A stretch of DNA of 64,000 nt from Macquaria australasica (GCA_005408345.1 SEMN01000612.1:227728-291727), one strand, 5' to 3'; shown: positions 11,146 to 21,640, counted from the stretch's first letter. Notes: generated by a model not told the origin, from the sequence alone. Numbers and translations are program-made.

Positions 11146-11448
11146 CTCCTTTTAGTAGTGTGTTCCAGATGTAGTTGAAGAAGACTGGCAATGAATGCAG
11201 TGTCAGCCCCACCAAATCTAAATCTTTTTATTCAGTTCATCATTTGTGTACTCCTGAAGTTGTTTTCGGCATGCAATGTGCACCGTTTAACTACGTTTTC
11301 TCTTTTGCCGTGGATGCCATTGTGTTGGAATGGTCCCTCATTAGAACAACTGCTTTCAAGACTCCACAATTCATTTCCCAGTTCACACCTGAGCACATGT
11401 GTCTTTAATAGAGGTGTGCTTTGCAGGAGAGATAGACAGAAAGAGAAA

Positions 11449-12168
11449 ATGGATATGCAAGCAAGTACTTCAAAAGGGGAGCAATTTCACCTTAGCTGAA
11501 ACGCATGCCTTGCTGGAAGGTGTAAGGGAAAAACAGGCCAATGTAATGGCTAAACTTGGCACCTCTGTAACAGCCAAGATGAAACACAACATCTGGACTG
11601 ACATCACCAAGAGTCTAAATGCCACAGAGAGTGGTCAATTAAGAACCCTGGACCAGGTAAAACTGTGCTGGAAAAATTTAAAACAGAAGGCCACAAAAGA
11701 CCATGGTAAGTCTCAAAACTCTAAAACAGGCAACAAACAATTTAAACGGGGGGAGTTCACTCATGTCATTCTAGACATCATTGGTGGAAAAAGATCCCAG
11801 GCTCTATATGGCATTCAGTCAGTCTCACAAGATGGTGAGTCTGGACTGAGACTGAAACTCCATACTCACAGACAGCTAATCAGTTGGGAGAGCAATTTGT
11901 TATCCTAACTCCTGTTGAGGCAGAGCCTGAAGACCCCCTGGTCAGTGACAAACAACAGCAAGAGGATCCTCACTTTTCAGGGGTAGAACCACCCCATCAG
12001 AGGCGACGTCTGGAAAAAGACGATGACTATGGAGTTCTGGTGAGGAAAGAAACCGAGAGGGGAGAGAAACTGATCTTTCTAGCTGAGGAGCAGATTAAAC
12101 TGACCTTGCTTCAACAGAGGAGAAACAAAACTTCACATTTGCCTCTTAGAAGAGAGACTGAAAGATGA
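11449..12168 (+). pseudogene. Harbinger-associated Myb/SANT-like DNA-binding protein
   Basis: Vertebrate Harbinger transposons carry a second gene for a Myb/SANT-like protein that binds the transposon ends and assists the transposase. Here the frame reads NFTLAETHALLEGVREKQAN, then HNIWTDITKSLNA and VKLCWKNLKQKATKD, the tryptophan-punctuated trihelix pattern of that domain, then ILDIIGGKRSQALYGI. A charged C-terminal region follows, with LVRKETERGEKLIFLAEEQI. The likely start is ATG 11449 (MDMQASTSKGEQF), one frame away from the domain, so a frameshift near 11480 is needed. A second frameshift near 11880 links the domain to the C-terminal region. With two frameshifts it is a pseudogene. Confidence 0.8.
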
Positions 12169-12189
12169 TGCCATTGCATTTCCGGAGGA

Positions 12190-14226
12190 AGCAAGGTGAA
12201 ATTCATATTCATATTCATATAAGTTGCCAAAGACACTACCTACTACCACATTACTGTTATAAATTATTATTAAAGCAATTCTGACTCTTGTTAAGAGATG
12301 GGTTGTGAACCACAGTTGCCTTGTGACTATCCAGCTAGGATGGATGGTTGAGTGCACAAATCATGGCAACTATGGTTCAGCATCAGTCTAATTCTGTAAA
12401 AAGTGAACTTTTAATGCTTATCTAGTTTCAAAAAACTGTCAGAATGAATTGACTTCAGATTTAGCATTTGCAGTTCTTTGCATTGTCAACCTATTTAGTT
12501 TCATTTGGGATTAAGGGACAGACTTCAAAAACTGTAAAGTTTTGAGCACTGCGCAGAATACAGTAAATACCCTGTTTTTACCCATGTATCATGACATTTC
12601 AATAACAATTCTTGCATTTGAAGAGCAGAAGATTTTCCCCTGGGGTATAAACTATTAATGTGGTAGTACAACACACACGCACACACAAAAAAAAAACTGG
12701 ATCAAGTGAAATCAACACACAAGATGATGGACTAAGAAAATGCCTTTGAGTACTGTAACACGTGCAGTGGTAGAAAAGAAAGTGAGGGAGGAAGAGAAAA
12801 AGAGTATGGTAATACAAGTAAATACGAGGGAAGGAAAGAGAGTCACAGTAAAAGAAAGAATGAAGAGAGAAGAGGGATGAGTGAAATAAAAAGATTTGGT
12901 AGACTCCTCCTCTCATGGCTGTTTCTCCTCAGCCTCAGTAAATGAGAGGACAAATTGATTTTGTATTTCCCAGCAATGTAAATACATTTACCGTTGGAAA
13001 CAGGTCACAGTGAGGGGAAGCCTTATCTGCTCTTAAAATATCACTGAACTGCTGGTGGATTCACACAAAAAGGCTTGTGTCTGTCTGCAGATGTCCTCAC
13101 CACTCATCAATCAACTCTGGGGCAGATGTATCAAGGGATACGAATACTGCATTAGAAATGTCCTATATCTATTATCCAAGAAGCCAGTCATCTATGTGTT
13201 TGAAAAACGTTGGCTGTGAGATGCAGAGTGACCCTTACTGTGTTTTATCTCACTTTACTTTCCATTCATGACAAAAATCACCAACATCTCTAAAGCTCAC
13301 TAATTAACTTTTCACAACAGCAGCCAGGTGAAGTGACATATACAGCTTCCTGAAGTCTTGACATCACAGTGAGGTTACCAAGTTTGGTACCATCGTGCCT
13401 GTACAGAACTAAATTTGTGCTCACTGACCATATCTGGCAACCCACGCTACAGTCAGAGACACTGCACAGGAGCATGTGGTGGATGGATACACTGTTGTTC
13501 ACCAACGTAGCTGATTAGTTCCAGCACATAACTCCCCCTAACACTAAAAACTGTTGTTTTAGTATAGCTTTATATGTAGCTATGGGTTTGCTGATGCTGT
13601 TGATTTGTGGCAATAATATAGATTTACACTTTTTGAACGTATTATTCGAGACTGAGGCACCATAATGTCTGACTGTAAAGAAGCCCAAAATTTGTTTAAC
13701 TTTCTTTTACTAAGCTACAATTTACCTCCAAAGTGAGATGTTGGCAACACTTTGAGAGCTTCAATTGTAAGTGAAGAAAATGTGAGCAGAATCTGTGGCT
13801 TAATATCACTGTATAGCTGCCAATGAACTCATTTTGCCACATCGCCTTTCAAGCGATTCTGAAGTCAGCCTTGAAGCAGTATTGGTATCATCGGCAAAGC
13901 TTATGCAAACCCAGCCAATTAAAAGGTGAGAGAGATCAAGATTCAGCTCTGTGCACAGAACAAATAGCTCTGGCCTCCGTGTGACTCCTAAAAAAACTGA
14001 ATACACATAGAGACAGAGTGAGAAACCTCCTTTATATATATCTCTAAAAACTGATGGAAAAGTTTAGAGTGCTGCCAAATGCAGTCTGGGTTGTGGGAGT
14101 GGAGCAGGGAGGGGAGACTCTGTGATTGAGCTATTATACTCCCTGAGTGCAGTTCAGTTTTGATGAATGGGACTGAAGCAGTGGGGAGTAGAGGTGTAGT
14201 TTTGTAGGGGTGGGTCAGGGGCTGGG
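12190..14226. other. Non-coding stretch, nothing firm recognised
   Basis: A short (TTCATA)n run lies at about 12201-12220 and an A-rich CA tract at about 12670-12700. The minus-strand frame at 12599-12916 is a purine/pyrimidine-skewed low-complexity artefact. No transposon ends were identified. The right end of the Harbinger element is not resolved and could lie near 12200-12300. Confidence 0.4.
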
Positions 14227-14313
14227 NNNNNNNNNNNNNNNNNNNNNNNNNNNNNNNNNNNNNNNNNNNNNNNNNNNNNNNNNNNNNNNNNNNNNNNNNN
14301 NNNNNNNNNNNNN
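14227..14313. other. Assembly gap (87 N)
   Basis: Eighty-seven N bases, flanked by G-rich sequence on both sides (GGGGTGGGTCAGGGGCTGGG before, GGGGG after). Frames drawn through this gap are not real. Confidence 0.99.
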
Positions 14314-14384
14314 GGGGGCTTGAAGGTGGTGGATGCAAAATGTGATTGTGACACCTACAAATGTATGGCCACAGTTAAGTTGGA

Positions 14385-14992
14385 GTTATTTTACAATGCC
14401 AAGAAATAGTAGGTGAACCCCTTGGATTTCCCTGCATTTTTGCATAATTTAGTCATAAAAAGTCGTCTGATATTCTTCAAAGTCACAATAATGGACAAGC
14501 TACATCTGCCTGAAATAGTAACATAATTGCATGTTTTGGTGTATTTACTGAATTATTTGCTTGAACATTTAAAGTCAAGTTTGAAAAAGAAAGTGAACCC
14601 TTGGTTTTAGTAACTAGTTAAACCTTATTTTACAGCAGTGACCTTAACCAAATGTTTCCTGCATGTGTTTATCACATCATCACATTGGCCAGCAGGAATT
14701 TTAGACCATTTCCCTGTAACAACTGTTTATCGATATTTCAGGAATATCTTTCATGAATGGCTCTCTTCAGTTCATGTCACGGAATTTCAATTGAATTGAA
14801 AAGTAATGTTTCAGAAAGGTTAATCCAGGATTAACCTTTCTGAAACATTACTTTTCTTATGTCTAAGCCATTATGTATTTCATTTTTCACTGTGTTTAGA
14901 GGCCTTTTTATGTTACATCTCCCAACTTATATTAAGCATCAGATGACTGACAGCTACCCTGAAACTTAAACTTGTAAGTTTGAGTGCATTGT
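14385..14992 (-). mobile_element. Tc1/mariner-like transposon relic, left part
   Basis: The sequence AGTAGGTGAACCCCTTGGATTT, the GAACCCTTGG block near 14596 and the segment with AATTTTAGACCATTTCCCTG match the complementary strand of a teleost Tc1-like transposon of the GTGAACCC type. By that reading the transposase ran on the minus strand, with its C-terminal end to the left. The frame is destroyed by indels and a 29-bp inverted duplication (14798-14856). The relic is cut at 14992 by an inserted element and resumes at 15405. My match is from memory of the family, not an alignment. Confidence 0.65.
14798..14856. repeat. Perfect 59-bp palindrome (29-bp arms, 1-bp spacer)
   Basis: The left arm (14798-14826) is the exact reverse complement of the right arm (14828-14856), with a single A at 14827 between. 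The arms begin GAAAAGTAATGTTTCAGAAA. The right arm fits the surrounding Tc1 relic, so the left arm is probably an inverted copy of it. See the finding on template switching. Confidence 0.95.
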
Positions 14993-15398
14993 GTCACAAT
15001 GAGCCATCTAGGCAGCAGGGGAAGGACCCAATTGCAGACAGGTGAGGAGGCTGAAGCAGTCCAAGGATTTAATGACAAAAATAAACTTACAAAAATCAGG
15101 TACAGACACAAGGGGAACACCAGGAACGCGACACAAGGGGACAACCAACAACATCAGGAACATCAATGACGCGACAGAGAACAAAAGGAGAGGACCGGTA
15201 TATATAGGGGAAGAGACAACGAGGGAAACAGACACAGGTGAGTGACAAGACACAGGTGAAAACAATCAAAATTGGAGGGAACAGAAAGACAGGAAATAAA
15301 GGGCACACAAGGAAACAAGAACAGTAATTTCAAAATAAAACAGGAAACAACAAGACCAAAAAACACAAGTCCACACAAGAGTCCTTGGGATCATGACA
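14993..15398 (-). mobile_element. ~405-bp element inserted in the Tc1 relic
   Basis: The segment starts GTCACAATGA and ends TCATGAC, imperfect inverted ends, and is flanked by CATTGT at 14987-14992 and again at 15399-15404, a probable 6-bp target-site duplication. The Tc1 homology breaks exactly here and resumes on the right side. The inside is A/C/G-rich on this strand (repeated ACACAAGGGGA, GGAAACA and GACACAGGTGA motifs), with a TATATAGGGG block near 15200. It resembles a common non-coding fish repeat. Its strand is judged from the poly-purine side and is uncertain. A possibly related sequence in the other orientation is at 53130-53510. Confidence 0.65.
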
Positions 15399-15404
15399 CA
15401 TTGT

Positions 15405-15897
15405 TTTCTCAGTGAGTAATAGCTGTTCAGGCCCAGGGGCAGCAAAACGACTACAAATCATGATGATCCCTACTCCATGCTTCCCCTTAAGGATGATGTT
15501 ATGGTGGGCTATTAGTTTAGGTTTGTTTTGCTTTATTACTCCAAACAAAGTGTAAGGTGTTTCAGCAACAAAATATAATCTTTTGTGTCAAGTTTTCACA
15601 TAGCATTGTCCCAGTAACATAATAAAACATTCAGGGTGCCAATTTGAGATGTACAATGTCATACATTTTGAGGGAGAACCGTGCTTTCCTCCTTGGTGGC
15701 CTTCCATGAACCCTATATTTTTCTTATTGCTGAGACATAAATTGCAACCTCAATGACTTTGAGATATTTAGACAGGTCCTTAACTGTAACCCAAGGGTTC
15801 CCTTTCACCTTTTAAATATTTTGTTTTTGCCATCTTGCTTCATCTGAAGTACTCTGAAAGCACATGTAAATGAGGGATGGTTCACATCAGCTTGTGA
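15405..15897 (-). mobile_element. Tc1/mariner-like transposon relic, right part
   Basis: Continuation of the element that starts at 14385. Recognisable complementary-strand blocks are AGCTGTTCAGGCCCAGGGGC, then CATGATGATCCCTACTCCATGCTTC (corresponding to the SIMVWG/GGG region of Tc1 transposases) and CTTGGTGGCCTTCCATGAAC. GGTTCACATCAGCTTGTGAA near 15881-15900 would lie close to the transposase start on the minus strand. Indels and stops throughout make this a fossil. The right end is replaced by gag-like sequence. Confidence 0.65.
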
Positions 15898-15903
15898 AGA
15901 GAT

Positions 15904-17046
15904 GAGTGTCAGTAACCAATAGTTATTGTGAAGGAGATAGGACTGAAACAGAAAGTCATGTTTGCATCCAGACAAGATAACATGGACAGTGAGTATGAGC
16001 CCTGCACAATCCAGAATGTGTTTCTACACACCATCCATCAGGGCCTTCTCCCTAAGTGCAGTGATATTTGCAATGAACTCAAGCCTCTCCTGTCTGATTA
16101 CACTGTTTCAGTTGAATCACTGATAAGACAGGTTAACAAAGTGTCTAGCCAGGAGAGTGAGAGACAGTGAAGACTGGAACATTGTTTTTGCCAAAAGGTA
16201 ACTCAAGTCTGATACAGACACTGAAAACAATCAGATAGCAAAGCAAAGAACAAAAATAAAGTCACAGAAGAACTGAGTGAAAAGGTTATTGCTCTAACTA
16301 AAGTGGTGGAATCCCTCACAGCCATTAAGAACCCAGAGAAAACCCATCAGTCTATTCATACCAAGCCAGAGCCCAAACAAACAGCAAAACAATATGACTT
16401 CCCAAAGTGTGTTGGAAAAGGTGCTAGTTCATGTAGTCATTGCTTCACATGTTGGGATGCAGGTCACAGGGCAGTAGAATATCTCAAAAGTGGGCAAGCA
16501 AAGAATGCGAGCCAACCATCTGTGAATGCCCGCTTACTAAGCAGCAGCAGACAGCAGTGCCCCACAAAGCCAGAGCCGCAACCAGAAGAACCTGTTCATG
16601 TAAAAACTAATTGTGTGACCACTCACAAACAAAGACACTGAAGCTCATGAAAGAGTGGCCCAGCTATTTGGGAGGAAATGTAACATCAACTGCTACATTC
16701 ACAACTATACAATGGACTGTTTATTGGACACCAGTGTCCAAGTGAAACTCCTAGACTGCCAGTGGGTAAAGACTTAACTTCTTGACCACAAGCTATGGCC
16801 ACTGGCTAAAATGTATAGGATATAGGATATAGGATATACCTACAAGTACCCTTCCTGGTGAATAGTGTGCCCATGGACCACCCACTGATCCGTTCTAATG
16901 TAATTGAGCAGCTGATATTTGGACTGAAGGAGGGTACAAGTCTCATAACTGCCACTGTGAGTCTCCTTTGTGGTTGGGATGAATACCCTAAAACACAGCA
17001 GAACAAGGGGGTAGTGTGGCAACACTGTTCACTTACAATAGACTAG
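15904..17046 (+). pseudogene. LTR retrotransposon (Ty3/Gypsy-type) gag-protease relic
   Basis: Three broken plus-strand pieces lie in the order gag, nucleocapsid, protease. At 15928-16170 there is a capsid-like helical segment ending in SQESERQ and a stop. At 16303-16641 a Lys/Pro/Gln-rich stretch contains one zinc-knuckle pattern C-x2-C-x4-H-x4-Y near 16440-16490; the fourth ligand, normally Cys, is Tyr. After a stop, the frame at about 16650-16770 has LLDTSVQV in the position of the retropepsin DTGA motif. At 16840-17046 follows the C-terminal flap-side segment (VPFLVNSVPMDHPLI...NVIEQLIF). No reverse transcriptase, integrase or LTR was seen. Several frameshifts and stops plus altered active-site residues show it is long dead. 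Confidence 0.75.
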
Positions 17047-17208
17047 GCCAGCATTCTCTTCAGGTACATCCATCAGTCAGTTAGTGCAGAGGTTTATGAA
17101 GCACATGGCACTTTGGGGCATGCAACCATACCCCCTGACACTTTACTCTGTTCAAGTACCATATCACATTTTGAGTTGTCTGCTTTTCCTGTATAAAACC
17201 GGACACAT

Positions 17209-17474
17209 AATGGTAAATAGACTTCACTTAAATAGCGCTTTTCAAGCTTAAGGGTTCCCAAAGTGCTTTACAGATTGGTCTCATTCACAAACACATTCAC
17301 ACACTGATGGTGATGGAGCTGCCATGCAAGGTGCTGGCCTCCATCGGGAGCAACTTAGGGTTCAGTGTCTTGCCCCAGGACACTTCAACATGTGGACAGG
17401 AGGAGACGGAGATCAAACCACCAACCCTGGGATTAATGGACAACCTGCTTTACCTCCTAAGTCACAGCCGCCGC
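17209..17474 (+). repeat. Dispersed fish repeat 'AATGGTAAATGGACT', copy 2
   Basis: Same-orientation match to 2881-3147 over its whole length, with about one substitution per ten bases and few indels. Starts at AATGGTAAATAGACT and ends at CACAGCCGCCGCC. The small ORF at 17324-17509 lies inside it and is not a gene. Confidence 0.85.
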
Positions 17475-17529
17475 CAAACATAATCTGTTCACATGTAACT
17501 CATGCATGAGGCCTGTGACATGATGCACA

Positions 17530-17530
<1 letters not shown>

Positions 17531-17570
<40 letters not shown>
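17531..17570. repeat. (TG)20 microsatellite
   Basis: Twenty uninterrupted TG units, the longest pure dinucleotide TG tract in the window. Confidence 0.97.
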
Positions 17571-17572
<2 letters not shown>

Positions 17573-18623
17573 TATTGTACATACATGCAGGTCTATGGTG
17601 ACTTCCCCATGGAGTGAGAGCCAATCTGGGTTTGAGGCCTTGAGCTATTGATCTGCTCCTGGAAACCCATCATTCACTCCTCTTACAGCCTCCCTCCACC
17701 CACCCCATCCCTCTCCTCTTCTCCACACCTCTCTATAGACCAGCTGTGGAGGCATTCACATCAAGGTGTTAGGGTTGGGTCATTCTCAAGTATAACATGA
17801 GCTGTTCTTCGGATGTAAAAAACCTGCAGGCTGTTTGGCATCAATGTCACCTGGTTGAGTGACACTGGGGATTCAGGACAGTGGTGTGTCTACCAACAGT
17901 AAATAGTCTTGTATCATGGATGTCATTCTAACCAAACACTAAACTGGTTAATTAGACTCATTAGCACACATTCAACAAGAGGGAAAGGAATTAGTAAAAC
18001 TTAGGCTGGAATCAGACTACATCATATCACTGTGTCAGATTAAGCAACCACAGCATCATAAATTATTGCCGTAACTTGGCCAACAACATGACAGACTAAG
18101 GTCGAACAACGACCAATCATAGCTCATCATCTTTCACGACTTGTGTAACGTACATATGTGGTCTGTAAGGAGTTGCCAAGGACTGACTTCACTGTTCCAT
18201 CTGATAGCACCAACATCATTCCTTTTTTGCATTCGCATGTTTACAGTTGTGCATAGAAAAGCGCTCTATGCTCCTATGGGTCAATGTTGCAGAACACGTA
18301 GAAGACAAAGTCAAATTAGGCGAGAGAAGGCAAAAAAAAATAATTCTCACACGCTAGGGTATTTGTCAAGATGTTGTGAGGCATACCAGATGCTGTCATT
18401 TGTATACAGTTTTGCTGTCAGTCCTGCTCTACTTTTCAGTAACAACTTTCAATTCTTGGGTTTTCAATTTCCTAACAAGCTGCTCACAATTGCAGTACCA
18501 CATGACAATAACATAACTTTGACAAGAATAAATTATGTATCTCTCAATTGTGTAAGTTTCAATGCTCCGCAAGCTGATTTTCAGTGTACTAAGATTAACT
18601 GAAATCAATGGCTGCCTGGAAGT
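17571..18623. other. Non-coding stretch containing an unexplained 153-codon frame
   Basis: The frame at 18141-18602 (plus) is long for this window but has no domain, no biased codon pattern I can see and an odd composition (Cys, Phe, Asn rich). I treat it as chance. Nothing else was recognised. Confidence 0.4.
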
Positions 18624-18960
18624 AGGGCTGTCACTTTAAAAAAAAAAAAAAAAAGCCAAGTTTCGAATGAATAAGAACTATCAAGTAATTCATTCAAATG
18701 AATTCAAACAAAACCTACATAGCCTAATCCTAAATTGCGTTGTAGGATAGACATTGTTCCTTTCATTTGCGGTGCCTCCACTGCATGACAGGAGTGACAA
18801 GCAAACAGGGGACTTGTTGGTGTGGTAATATCAGGCAGTTCCATTTTTAAAATGTAGCAAACAACCTTACACCTGACTGTCGGTAGAAAGTGAAAAACAA
18901 ACAGTGGCCTCTCGTGTCAAATTTATACGCTCTGTTTACTCATCCATCCACCCTGACCTC
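18624..18960 (+). mobile_element. Possible hAT-like element remnant
   Basis: The sequence TAGGGCTGTCACTTT followed by A17 (18638-18654) and then TTCGAATGAATAAGAA with ATTCATTCAAATGAATTC resembles the outer end of teleost hAT-type elements, which often start TAGGGCTGTCAA and carry TTCGAA blocks. The right end was not found and no transposase is present, so the extent is approximate. Confidence 0.35.
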
Positions 18961-19796
18961 TTCCCTACAAGGTTTTGTGGATGTATAACATCACACTACT
19001 TCCACCTTTGCTCCTAACAGTAATTAGTCACACAGGTCATATTCATGCTTTGGAACACATGACTGTTGCTTTCTTTTTTCTGAGAAGGACAGTCTCTAAA
19101 AGTTTATGGTGATGTCCTTGAGTTGAAAATTTCAACTAGAGTGAAGCCCCTCAGTTTGGGCACCTAATGTGAGCTTGCCTCTCACTCTCATAATGCACAT
19201 ATATGTTCTGCCTCATTTTTTGTCTGTGGTCTGTCTGAATATAAAGAAAAACTGACACAATAGCAGTATGAATGCTCAATCAATGTTGTCTGCAGGGCTG
19301 GTGGAATGAAAGTAATAAAAAGAAATAGAAGGAGCGGGATGAGCAGGTGAGTTAAGAGGAGAACTGACAAGTGCTGCTAAGCCCAGCCAAACCAGGCCTC
19401 TTGCTCTGATTGGAATGGCCGATTGCCTCATTGCTTTATCAGCCAGACCTTAAAAAGAAAGAGGCTCTGTACGCCGGCATGCAGCGAGGCATTCCCTCTA
19501 CACTGGGTCTGATTGCATTGCCTAGAGTGGCGGGAGAGAACGGAAGATGGACTAGATAAGGAGATGTAATGGTGGAGGGGAGAGAGCAAATTAACACTTT
19601 TATGGCCCTTCATGAGCATGGCAGCAAGTATGTGTGTGTAGATGTCTGGAGGTCCATCACAGTACACTAATACAGGTAGATGTAAAATATTGAAAATATG
19701 GTTATATATTGAGGACATCAAATACACATTTCATTCCACAAACAAATATGAAAAAATGCACCCTAGCACCAAAAGGGACAATTTCTGCTTCCCAAA

Positions 19797-19847
19797 CCCA
19801 AACTGGGAGCTGGTTCCACAGGAGAAGAGCTTGATAGCTGAAGGCTC
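19797..19847 (-). mobile_element. Short L2 LINE ORF2 scrap
   Basis: This 51-bp piece (AACCCAAACTGGGAGCTGGT through GATAGCTGAAGGCTC) matches the L2 copies at 36026-36077 (same strand) and at about 63743-63793 (reverse complement). It is the region coding for FSYQAPLLWNQIP. Homology stops abruptly at 19847 where a long-inverted-repeat element begins. Confidence 0.8.
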
Positions 19848-19849
19848 AT

Positions 19850-21022
19850 AGTTAACAGGTAATAAGGCCCTTATAAGTCCTTATAAGATGACCATTTATA
19901 TATTACATTTACACATATATTAACACTTAGTATTAACACTTAATAAAGTGTTAATGATAGCATCATAAACGCATTTATTGTTAGATTATAAGACATTTGT
20001 AAGCACTTGTTAACAATTTGTAGACTGTTTAAGAACATTAATAAAAGCTTTATGAGTTTTTTGTAATTGTTTATAATAGAATTCCGAACTAATTTATTGA
20101 GTCTTACTAACTTACCTATTCTGTCATTGTTAAAGCTTTACTAAAGCTTTACTACCGGGTCTAAAGGGAGAACAATGCCTTATTAATCTAAATAAATCAT
20201 TTATTATAAACTTATTAACTATGCTTTTTGCAGCTTCCATCTGGAATGAGCATTACATGTTGTCAAGGTTGATAAAATGTAAAGACAGCTCTTAAAATTT
20301 TTTATTTTTTTTTAACTTTCCATCATTTTCACATACATGGCAGCACATTCAGCCACAAAGAGAACGTTCCATAAAACATAGCCTCATGTTTGTGCTTTCA
20401 GAAACTGAGTCTGGCAGTGCTGCGCAAATGGAAGAAATAACAATTTAGGATTAACATTAATCTAATTTTAAACACAAACCAAGTCACAGAAAGTTAACAA
20501 TTGGTGACAGATGGACAGGCAGGTAAAATACAGGCACACGGCATAGCCAACAATAATGAGCTAACTTTCCGCCGCTGGTAATTCTGCATGTTTGACAGGA
20601 CTTGGCAACGTGAGCTAATGCATCGTTTCACAGTTGTACTTATAAATGAATGTTAAGAATGTTATTTACATGAGAAAACTTTTAATTCATTTGTAATTAA
20701 AAAGTTTTATTTACATGTATTTACATCGGGAAAAACACACGATGCCAACAAAATGGTGATTTTTTGTATTCTGTCTTTGTTAGTTTTCTCTGTGTCTGTG
20801 TAAGATGGTGTAAAGAGCCACAGTAAACAGCAAGTAAAGCTTACTACGACTCAAGTCATCTTTCAACATGTCAGTGTTGATGCAAGTTTATGATGCTATC
20901 ATTAACACTTATATAGTCTTAATAACACATAATACTGTTAATAAGCATCTTATAAGGACTTACAAGGGCATTATTACCTATTAACTAATGCTTATTACGA
21001 GGACCTTAATGTAAAGTGTTAG
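19850..21022. mobile_element. 1.17-kb non-autonomous element with long inverted repeats
   Basis: The left arm contains AGGTAATAAGGCCCTTATAA, GTCCTTATAAGATG and GTGTTAATGATAGCATCATAAAC. The right arm carries the reverse complements of the same blocks in reverse order (20888-21022), so the arms are well over 100 bp with indels. The right end reads TTAATGTAAAGTGTTA, a terminus seen in a common fish MITE family. The left end lacks that outermost part. The AT-rich interior (about 19990-20880) has no coding frame. Superfamily not assigned. Confidence 0.8.
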
Positions 21023-21297
21023 CAGGATGTATACTGTCTAAACAAATTATGTGGTGATTTGGGTATTTTTGTCTTCCAAAATAAATAAATTATTGAATGC
21101 TCACTGAAGCAGTCTGGCAAAACATCAGCTTCTTTTGTGGATGTGAGACAAGTATCCAGTCAAGCAGAGACTTAAAAATGGGGGTGACTCTGGTGGGTTC
21201 ATTACATTCTTTTACAATTGCTAAGTCACATTTCTCTATAGTTCACTTTTTCAAAGCTATTCACACAGTCAGCACAGTCAATGTAGACTAAGAGAAT

Positions 21298-21640
21298 CCA
21301 GTATTTTGTAATTGTATGGGACTATGTGGCGTTTCAACGTTCTCTTCCAGTCACAGAGTGGTTTACAGCCCAGCCCAGGATCCTTCCACCTTACTCTCCA
21401 TCCCTCAACCCCATAGAGGAATTCTTGTCCTCATAGAGGTGGAAAGTTTATGACCGCCAGCCACATGATCAGATTCTCCTGGACACAATGAATGCTGGAT
21501 GTCTGGACATATCTGCAGAAGATTGCCAGGGTTTGATCAGACATGCAAAAACATTCTTTCCCAGGTGTATTGCAAGAGAGGACATAAGGTGTGATGTGGA
21601 TGAGAACTGGTGGTCAAATGCAGAAGACAGGGATGACTAG
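21298..21640 (+). pseudogene. IS630/Tc1-superfamily DDE transposase, C-terminal remnant
   Basis: A plus-strand frame of about 114 codons reads FVIVWDYVAFQRSLPVTEWF, then ILPPYSPSLNPIEEFLSS, RWKVYDRQPHDQILLDTMNA, CQGLIRHAKTFFPRCIARED and a final CDVDENWW. This is the DDE_3 endonuclease module of IS630/Tc1-type transposases. The second catalytic Asp (VWDYV) and the Glu (NPIEE) are both present. One in-frame TAG at 21433-21435 replaces the Trp expected in SAWRWKV. It ends at TAG 21638-21640, the family's normal place. The N-terminal DNA-binding part and first Asp were not found upstream. It appears rather well kept apart from the one stop. Confidence 0.85.

Noticed and set aside
13988..14354. 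ORFs spanning 13988-14354
   Set aside because: They read through the 87-base N gap, so continuity is unknown.
18141..18602. 153-codon plus-strand ORF
   Set aside because: Longest frame outside repeats on the plus strand, but no domain or homology pattern, Cys/Phe/Asn-rich composition, and no neighbouring exon or promoter signal. Chance is the simplest explanation.
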